Shown here one piece after another: positions 58,780 to 64,000 of a DNA stretch of 64,000 nucleotides; the first letter of the stretch is position 1; every line of letters begins with the position of its first letter. Position numbers and translations under genes: made by a program. Location of the stretch: the NCBI RefSeq assembly GCF_018998565.1, contig NZ_JAHNZO010000014.1, positions 117,306-181,305 of the forward strand, in the 5' to 3' direction. Source of the stretch: Paenibacillus oleatilyticus (GTDB lineage Bacteria > Bacillota > Bacilli > Paenibacillales > NBRC-103111). The notes under the pieces were generated by a model. It made no database searches. It was not told the DNA's origin and saw only the letters and a program-made list of their open reading frames with translations.

Positions 58780-60834
58780 ATGAAACGACAAGATGATTGG
58801 TACGATCCGATGGACCCCGGACCTGCGGACCCGGGGCCGTCGGCAGACGATAGCTGGTACGAGCCGCCGGGCGATTTCGATTACCGGGACCCGCGGGAGA
58901 CGGGCTGGGGCGCCGGAGGAGATGACCGCCAAGCGGGAAGACTGGCGGCAGGAAACACGGAATTCCGAAATCGACGTCCCGTACAGACGGATCTGTTCGA
59001 AGCTCCGTTCCGCCGGCCGCAGGCGGTGAAGCGCCAGCCGGGGCAACCGATCGGAACGATGGCGGAAGCGCAGGAGCTACTGCGTAAATATTACGGATAC
59101 CCGGATTTTCGCGAAGGGCAGAAGCGGGTGATCGAAAGCCTGCTCAGCGGGCGGGATACGCTCGGCATTATGCCGACAGGCGGGGGTAAATCGATCTGCT
59201 ACCAGGTCCCGGCGCTGATGATGAGCGGGACGACGATTGTCGTTTCGCCGCTGATTTCGCTGATGAAGGACCAGGTGGACGGGCTCGACAGCATCGGCGT
59301 GCCTGCGGCCTATATCAACAGCTCGCTATCCTATGCGCAGGTGGAGATGCGTATCCGCAAGGCCGAGCGCGGCGAATACAAGCTGCTCTATGTCGCGCCG
59401 GAGCGCCTCGAATCGGAGCGCTTTCTGGACCTGCTCGCCGGGCTCGTCGTGCCGATGGTGGCCGTGGACGAGGCGCACTGCGTGTCCCAGTGGGGACACG
59501 ACTTCCGCCCGAGCTACATGCGTATCAACGAGCTGGTCTCGCATCTGCCGGACCGGCCACTGCTGGCTGCTTTTACGGCGACGGCGACGGACCAGGTGCG
59601 CGAGGATATCGTGAAGCACTTGAAACTGAGCGAGCCGCAGGTGTTCGTGACCGGCTTTGCGCGGGAGAACCTCTCGTTTTCGGTCATCAAGGGCGAGAAC
59701 AAGCGCGACGTGCTTATGGGGTACATCCGCGAGCACGCCGGGGAAGCGGGCATCGTCTACGCGGCGACGCGCAAGGAAGTCGACCAGCTGTGCGAATATT
59801 TACTGCGCCAGGGCGTGGCCGCGGGCAAATACCATGCCGGTCTGACAGATAAGGAACGCGCAGACGCGCAGGAGCGGTTCCTGTACGACGAGGTGCGCGT
59901 CATGGTAGCGAGCAACGCGTTCGGGATGGGGATCGACAAGTCGAACGTGCGGTACGTCGTCCATTTTAATATGCCGAAAAATATGGAAGCCTATTACCAG
60001 GAAGCCGGCCGGGCGGGCCGTGACGGTGAGCCGAGCGACTGCATGCTGCTGTTCAGCCCGCAGGACATTCATATTCAGAAGTTTCTGATCGAGCAGTCCG
60101 TCTCGGACCCGGAGCGGCAGGCGCAGGAATACCGGCGGCTGCAGCAAATGGCCGACTACTGCCATACCCCGCAGTGCTTGCAGCGGTACATCGTCCGCTA
60201 TTTCGGCGGGGAAACGGAAGAAGACTGCGGACAGTGCAGCAACTGCGTCAGCCCGGATATGGAGCTGACGGACATTACGCTCGAAGCGCAGCAGATTTTC
60301 TCCTGCGTCAAACGGATGCGGGAGCGGTTCGGCATGACGCTGGTCGCTTCGGTGCTTAAGGGCTCGCGCAACAAGAAGGTGCTGGATTTCGGCTTCGACA
60401 GTCTCAGCACCTACGGGTTGATGCGGAACCGGACGGAAAAAGACATTATCGATCTCATCCAGCTTCTTGTCGCCGAAGGCTATTTGCAGCTCACGGAAGG
60501 CAAATACCCGGTGCTCCGGCTGTCATCGAAGGCGTCCGATGTGCTCAGCGGCAAGGAACGGGTCGTGCAGCGCATCCGGTTGAAGCCCTCTGCGCCGGTC
60601 GTCCAAGACGTCGAAGCGGAGCTGTTTGACGAGCTGCGGAAGCTGCGTTCGGAGATTGCGAAGCGGGAAGGCATCCCGCCATATATCGTATTCCCGGACA
60701 GCACGCTGCGCGAAATGTGCGGCGTACAGCCGACGAACCCGGCGGCCATGCTCAAGATCAAGGGTGTCGGGGAAGCGAAATTTTTCAAGTACGGGGCGTA
60801 TTTTATCGAGTTTTTCAAGCAGCGTCAGGGATAG
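58780..60834 (+). CDS. recQ: ATP-dependent DNA helicase RecQ with disordered N-terminal extension
   Basis: 684 residues. The first about 93 are hydrophilic and Pro/Asp/Gly-rich, and not part of RecQ. The helicase follows: YGYPDFREGQKRVIESLL (motif 0), GIMPTGGGKSICYQVP (Walker A, about 129-144), AVDEAHCVSQWGHDFRPSY (DEAH 230-233) and VASNAFGMGIDKSNVRYVVHFNMPKNMEAYYQEAGRAGRDG (motifs V-VI). Then come the zinc-binding RQC part (CHTPQCLQRYIVRYFGG...CGQCSNC) and a C-terminal HRDC domain (GIPPYIVFPDSTLREM). It unwinds DNA in recombination and repair. Confidence 0.95.
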   Translation: MKRQDDWYDPMDPGPADPGPSADDSWYEPPGDFDYRDPRETGWGAGGDDRQAGRLAAGNTEFRNRRPVQTDLFEAPFRRPQAVKRQPGQPIGTMAEAQELLRKYYGYPDFREGQKRVIESLLSGRDTLGIMPTGGGKSICYQVPALMMSGTTIVVSPLISLMKDQVDGLDSIGVPAAYINSSLSYAQVEMRIRKAERGEYKLLYVAPERLESERFLDLLAGLVVPMVAVDEAHCVSQWGHDFRPSYMRINELVSHLPDRPLLAAFTATATDQVREDIVKHLKLSEPQVFVTGFARENLSFSVIKGENKRDVLMGYIREHAGEAGIVYAATRKEVDQLCEYLLRQGVAAGKYHAGLTDKERADAQERFLYDEVRVMVASNAFGMGIDKSNVRYVVHFNMPKNMEAYYQEAGRAGRDGEPSDCMLLFSPQDIHIQKFLIEQSVSDPERQAQEYRRLQQMADYCHTPQCLQRYIVRYFGGETEEDCGQCSNCVSPDMELTDITLEAQQIFSCVKRMRERFGMTLVASVLKGSRNKKVLDFGFDSLSTYGLMRNRTEKDIIDLIQLLVAEGYLQLTEGKYPVLRLSSKASDVLSGKERVVQRIRLKPSAPVVQDVEAELFDELRKLRSEIAKREGIPPYIVFPDSTLREMCGVQPTNPAAMLKIKGVGEAKFFKYGAYFIEFFKQRQG

Positions 60835-60900
60835 CGGCGATTTCGGACGGCGCGGCGGTACCATCATAGGAAACGCCGGGCCGAACCAAGGAGGAACACT

Positions 60901-61569
60901 GTGGCAAAATCGAAGTATTATGTCGTATGGGAAGGGCGTCAGCCCGGGATCTATAAAACGTGGGCCGAATGCCAAGCCCAGACGAACGGATTCCCGCAGG
61001 CCAAGTTCAAGGCGTACGAGAGCGAGGCGGAGGCCAAGGCGATGTTCGCCGCCGGCTGGAAGAAGGCGTTCGGCGCCGCGGCGCGCGCAGGGACCGGCAC
61101 CGGCGGTGCGGGCAAGAGCGGCGGACGGACCTCCAAGGCCGGAGGCGCGGAGGCTGCGGGCGAGTACGAGCCCGAGAGCCTGTCCGTCGATGTAGGGTGC
61201 AGCGGCAATCCCGGCATCGTTGAGTACAAAGGCGTGTACACGCGCACCGGCGAAATTGTGTTTCAGCAGAAGCCGATTTCCAAAGGCACGAACAACATGG
61301 GCGAATTTCTCGCGATTGTCCACGGGCTCGCTTATTTGAAGCGAAAAGGCAGCGACATGACGATCTACAGCGATTCGATGACGGCGATCAGTTGGGTGCG
61401 CAATAAAACGGTCGCTTCCACCTTGGTGCGGGACGCCTCGACCCAGGAAATCTGGGCGCTCGTGGACCGTGCGGAAGCATGGCTGCGCAGCAACACCTAC
61501 AAGAACAAAATCATCAAGTGGAACACGAAAGCATGGGGCGAGATCAAGGCGGATTACGGCCGGAAATGA
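60901..61569 (+). CDS. RNase H family protein with N-terminal viroplasmin (hybrid-binding) domain
   Basis: 222 residues from GTG behind AAGGAGG. The hybrid-binding domain is residues 1-55 (KYYVVWEGRQPGIYKTWAECQAQTNGFPQAKFKAYESEAEA). A Gly/Ala linker follows, then an RNase HI domain with the acidic set: Asp in LSVDVGCSGNPGI, Glu in NNMGEFLAIVHGL, Asp in IYSDSMTAISWV and Asp in IKADYGRK. It removes RNA from RNA-DNA hybrids. It lies 66 bases after recQ, so the two may be co-transcribed. Confidence 0.9.
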   Translation: MAKSKYYVVWEGRQPGIYKTWAECQAQTNGFPQAKFKAYESEAEAKAMFAAGWKKAFGAAARAGTGTGGAGKSGGRTSKAGGAEAAGEYEPESLSVDVGCSGNPGIVEYKGVYTRTGEIVFQQKPISKGTNNMGEFLAIVHGLAYLKRKGSDMTIYSDSMTAISWVRNKTVASTLVRDASTQEIWALVDRAEAWLRSNTYKNKIIKWNTKAWGEIKADYGRK

Positions 61570-61586
61570 TGCACCAAATCCATGCC

Positions 61587-61627
61587 AAAAAGCGCTTCTC
61601 CGCGACAGGGGAAGCGCTCTTCTTTTT
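61587..61627 (+). terminator. Rho-independent terminator
   Basis: AAAAAGCGCTTC pairs with GAAGCGCTCTTC, then five T. Confidence 0.75.
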
Positions 61628-61644
61628 GCACGACAACGCTCAGC

Positions 61645-61899
61645 TCATTTATCGCCCCGGTCGATATGCAGCCGCGGTTTCGTGTTATTTTTCGTGTCTT
61701 TATACATCTCTTTCTCTTGGCTTTCGAGCGGAAGGCTGACAAGCTCCCACTCGGTCTGCCCCATCGCCTCGTCGTACGGAAATTCGTCGCCGCGCTTGAG
61801 CGTTTCCTCCCGGCCCCACTCGTTGGAGTAAATGCCGTCCGTTTCGACTTCTTCGCCGGATACCGGAGGCATGCTTTTGTCGTTTGCCATCTTTGCCAT
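61645..61899 (-). CDS. Small acidic protein, unknown
   Basis: 84 residues behind AAGGAGGGTT. Hydrophilic, with a central GIYSNEWGREETLKRGDEFPYDEAMGQTEWELV, which looks like a conserved Paenibacillus-type small protein; function unknown. Confidence 0.7.
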   Translation of the reverse strand: MAKMANDKSMPPVSGEEVETDGIYSNEWGREETLKRGDEFPYDEAMGQTEWELVSLPLESQEKEMYKDTKNNTKPRLHIDRGDK

Positions 61900-62488
61900 A
61901 ACCCTCCTTAAACGTCGCTTCGCCCGTTAGTATGCCCGGATGGTCTGGAAGTATGACGAACGAAAATAGGGACCCTGCTTATCCGTGATAACCAGAATCC
62001 CTATGTTGGTATAGGTTGCTTATTCAATTTTCGAAAAACACACTCCAATCAAGCTGTCGTTAGGGTACGCGAACGAGTAACAGGTTTTAACGGGTTCCCG
62101 CATGCCCTCGGTATAGCCTTCATTCGGTGCGCGTACAGTACGGATTTCAGGTAAGCGCGGCGGGGCATGCTTCGCTTCCTTACTTCAATGGACTATCCCC
62201 TTTCCCTTGTTTATTTTTATATCAATTCCAATCCGGCACTACCAAACTCTTTAAAACAAATCCGGATTGAAAGATATAAACGATACAAACTTCGGTGTGA
62301 ATCAGGGTGATATCCGTAGGCTTAATCAGGTGAATCATTTATTTTGCTTACTGTTAGGATAGCCTATTATTAAATTATTGTAAATATTCAGAATAATTAG
62401 TTATTTGCCGATAATCCTAATGTTTCTCACGAATTCGTCATTTTTCTTCTTTATTCTTAGAATTTCTACTAGGGGTTATGCTGGAGTG
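61900..62488. other. AT-rich stretch without a clear gene
   Basis: It holds a strong hairpin (61966-62004: ATAGGGA..TCCCTAT with inner TTATC/GATAA, terminator-like on the minus strand). A minus-strand frame without a start codon (62020-62184, ending ...SFAYPNDSLIGVCFSKIE) stops 16 bases before the hairpin and may be the tail of a lost gene. The rest (62200-62488) is AT-rich and featureless. Confidence 0.4.
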
Positions 62489-62761
62489 CTATTGAAGTTC
62501 CTCGCTTTGCAATAAAAATGATCGTAATTTGATCCCATCTTGGACACCCTTCATATAAAGCCACTCCTTCTGAATGGATAGGAGCTGGGTGTTTAGGTCA
62601 ATAAGCGAAAGAACGGAGCTATTTGTTCCTGATAAATTTAAGAGATCCTTCTCTAAGTTATGCAGCTGCTCTTTCAATACGGTGACCTCATTGATTTTTT
62701 CCGATTGCGCGGATAACTCATCGAATCGTATGAGTAGAGCTTCTCTTATCCAACTAACCAT
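62489..62761 (-). CDS. Small helical protein, unknown
   Basis: 90 residues behind GGGAG. Two helical segments, the second EWLYMKGVQDGIKLRSFLLQ. It has the size and end pattern of small Paenibacillus proteins of the DUF6809 kind, but the match is weak. Its base composition is AT-richer than the main part of the window, as for the whole end region. Confidence 0.55.
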   Translation of the reverse strand: MVSWIREALLIRFDELSAQSEKINEVTVLKEQLHNLEKDLLNLSGTNSSVLSLIDLNTQLLSIQKEWLYMKGVQDGIKLRSFLLQSEELQ

Positions 62762-63378
62762 CTTATCGGACTCCCTTTAATTCTAGATTTTTGGTATCGT
62801 CCACACCTCTTATTCAATTAAGTATAGATAACTGGATTCTTATTAAACATCTGTTAATAGATATTATTTTTTTGATAATTAATAGTTATAAATATTATTT
62901 CTAGTAAAACATAGGCATACAGATTCGCGATTTGCGTAAAGAAAGAGGATTGTCCCAAGAATCTCTTGGAAAAAAGGCGTCTTCCATTGTTACTATATAG
63001 GTCAGATTGAAAGAGGGGGGATGAAAAAAGGAGAGCTAGAACCGTCAAGGTCTTCTCTCCCATTTTTAGATTTTAGTTGGTATCAAACATGGTATGATTG
63101 TTCTAAGGACTTAAAGGAGCGACCACGGTGAAGCACTTCCGAAGGGGGTGCCATGGTCGTACTTGTGGCGCTACTGGATGCCCTAAAATGTTAATAGTTC
63201 CCAGGGAAGAAAGAAAAACCTATATTTTGATCGATGTCTTAAGCGCCCACCATACCATTCAGCGAAACGGGCAGGATAGTTTGACGGCTTTCCGAATTAA
63301 TCCATTTTAAGAAATGAAGGATATCCCCTGTTCTGATTCGAATATGATATTATACTGGAAGAGAATAGGAGCTTGTCA
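62762..63378. other. AT-rich stretch with an XRE remnant
   Basis: Apart from the frameshifted XRE piece (62924-63018) and a hairpin (GGAGAG/CTCTCC, 63031-63061), no convincing gene is seen. A 60-codon plus-strand frame at 63128-63310 has no ribosome site and no recognisable content. Confidence 0.4.
62924..63018 (+). pseudogene. Frameshifted XRE-type helix-turn-helix remnant
   Basis: One frame reads IRDLRKERGLSQESLGKK; after a run of six A (62969-62974) a different frame continues GVFHCYYIGQIERGG. Together they make a typical XRE helix-turn-helix (compare RKERGLSQESLG..YIGQIERG). A seventh A would restore the frame. No start codon is present. Confidence 0.6.
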
Positions 63379-63687
63379 TTGGGATTGTATAACCTACTGA
63401 TATTTAACGGGGAATGTCCCAGATGTGGGGCGATTGTTAATACAGAAGCCGAATTTAAAATGGGTATGTTGAATCTAGACACCTATAACTTGGGTGATGC
63501 ATTAACATGGGCGACAGGGAAGAGTAAGCCTCCGCATCAGAAAAGACCATTCAACGGAAGTGCATTCGGAGATGGATACGTCTGTTGTCCAAATTGTGAA
63601 AAAGATTTTTGGGTATCTATAAGAGTTGAACATGATAAAATTGTGGATGTAAAAGTAGACAATACCAAGAATGGCTATATTAAATAA
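63379..63687 (+). CDS. Small zinc-ribbon-like protein, unknown
   Basis: 102 residues from TTG 63379 (AGGAG about eight bases before). Two Cys pairs (ECPRCGAI near the start, CCPNCEKDFWV near residue 76) suggest a zinc ribbon. The middle (LDTYNLGDALTWATGKSKPPHQKRPF) is unrecognised. Confidence 0.6.
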   Translation: MGLYNLLIFNGECPRCGAIVNTEAEFKMGMLNLDTYNLGDALTWATGKSKPPHQKRPFNGSAFGDGYVCCPNCEKDFWVSIRVEHDKIVDVKVDNTKNGYIK

Positions 63688-63852
63688 TTTTCTATTACTT
63701 ATTAATCCGTACAAAATCAAGCCTCATCTAATGATTTTCACAGCGGGAAACGATAGCTCAAAATCAAACCGACTCCCGCGACAACGTTAGCCGGTAACTG
63801 TCTGGACCATAAATAATGAAGTCTATGTCCCATATCAATGTACACATATAAA

Positions 63853-63914
63853 CAAAGAAAGAGTGCTTTATAGCACTCAGCCTGTTGAGAAACCCTCAGC
63901 AGGCTATTTCTTTG
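63853..63914. terminator. Terminator-like nested hairpins (possible three-way junction)
   Basis: CAAAGAAA (63853-63860) pairs with TTTCTTTG (63907-63914). Between them are two stems: GAGTGC/GCACTC, and AGCCTGTTGAG/CTCAGCAGGCT (one G-U). The second stem followed by ATTTCTTTGTTT is by itself a normal terminator. Confidence 0.6.
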
Positions 63915-63949
63915 TTTCCGTTATTTATCCATTCACCGCGTTAATATGG

Positions 63950-64000
63950 TATAATATTGTTATCCTAACAAGGCGGTGGTTGCATGCTTCGCTCTAATCC
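63950..64000 (+). promoter_or_regulatory. Extended -10 promoter and start of a gene cut by the window edge
   Basis: TGGTATAAT (extended -10; TATAAT 63950-63955). AAGGCGGTGG then precedes ATG 63984, which opens a frame running off the window after 17 bases. The product cannot be identified. Confidence 0.4.

Noticed and set aside
62020..62184. Minus-strand open stretch ending SFAYPNDSLIGVCFSKIE
   Set aside because: No start codon near its beginning; kept only as a possible gene tail because a terminator-like hairpin follows.
63128..63310. 60-codon plus-strand frame
   Set aside because: No ribosome site, no recognisable domain, atypical composition.
1..64000. tRNA, rRNA, known riboswitches, insertion sequences, prophage
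   Set aside because: No cloverleaf, no conserved riboswitch core, no transposase or phage structural gene was recognised by eye; a covariance-model scan would be decisive for small RNAs.

Overview
The window looks like the chromosome of a spore-forming member of the Firmicutes, most probably Paenibacillus or a close relative. The evidence is a set of spore genes (two GerPA/GerPF-type proteins, a GerPC-like protein, transglutaminase Tgl, a CotS-family kinase-like protein, a YheC/YheD ATP-grasp protein), AGGAGG-type ribosome sites, frequent GTG/TTG starts, secreted proteins with copper-amine-oxidase-type stalk domains, and ECF sigma factors with DUF4179/DUF4367-like membrane partners. No rRNA, tRNA, CRISPR array, prophage or intact insertion sequence was seen. 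Base composition is even until about 61.9 kb; the last 2 kb is AT-rich and sparsely coding.

Layout. 0-2 kb: end of a coiled-coil membrane protein. 2-3.7 kb: secreted CAP-domain protein. 3.8-7.7 kb: Fur-controlled iron-siderophore uptake genes (lipoprotein, two FecCD permeases, no ATPase gene) and a DJ-1/PfpI protein. 7.7-14.6 kb: an apparent ECF sigma-factor regulon on the minus strand (secreted protein, membrane partner, sigma factor, two tandem polysaccharide deacetylases); four start regions carry the same promoter, GAAC-type -35 / N16 / CGYCTAT-type -10. A stalk-domain protein and a small XRE regulator are interspersed. 14.8-18.9 kb: GNAT protein, a short UvrC-like nuclease, then an Rrf2 regulator with FrnE-like DsbA and YwnB-like NAD(P)-binding genes; the palindrome TGTAAC-N7-GTTACA precedes both the regulator and dsbA. 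18.9-26.3 kb: CotS-like protein, MarR/MFS efflux operon, a WYL regulator, an NTF2-like protein, a YwaC-type alarmone synthetase and signal peptidase I. 26.3-32.5 kb: GNAT, truncated SGNH hydrolase, TRM11-type methyltransferase, a protein kinase, AraC regulator and aldo/keto reductase. 32.7-36.5 kb: GT-C-like membrane protein and LTA-synthase-type enzyme. 36.6-40.6 kb: GerP-like genes around an Hsp20 gene, dGTPase and tgl. 40.7-44.8 kb: a second sigma/membrane-partner pair, a second WYL regulator, an SDR remnant and an intact SDR. 45-50.2 kb: MGDG-synthase-type glycosyltransferase, YhfH, diguanylate cyclase, a histidine-kinase remnant, nitroreductase, DUF1992 protein and a protein that is nearly half methionine. 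50.4-61.9 kb: YheC-like protein, CcdC-like protein, a small membrane ORF plus three hairpin repeats ahead of yidC, GNAT, a 7TMR-DISM histidine kinase with its response regulator, a low-complexity basic protein, a truncated GT2, recQ and an RNase H. 62-64 kb: small hypothetical genes and decayed pieces.

The most unusual signals are the methionine-rich protein (49466-49681), the MifM-like arrangement upstream of yidC (51826-52255), the shared ECF promoter, and paired operators for the Rrf2 and WYL regulators. Decayed genes (SDR, histidine kinase, SGNH hydrolase, GT2, XRE, possibly LysR) are spread among intact ones, which suggests ongoing gene loss.
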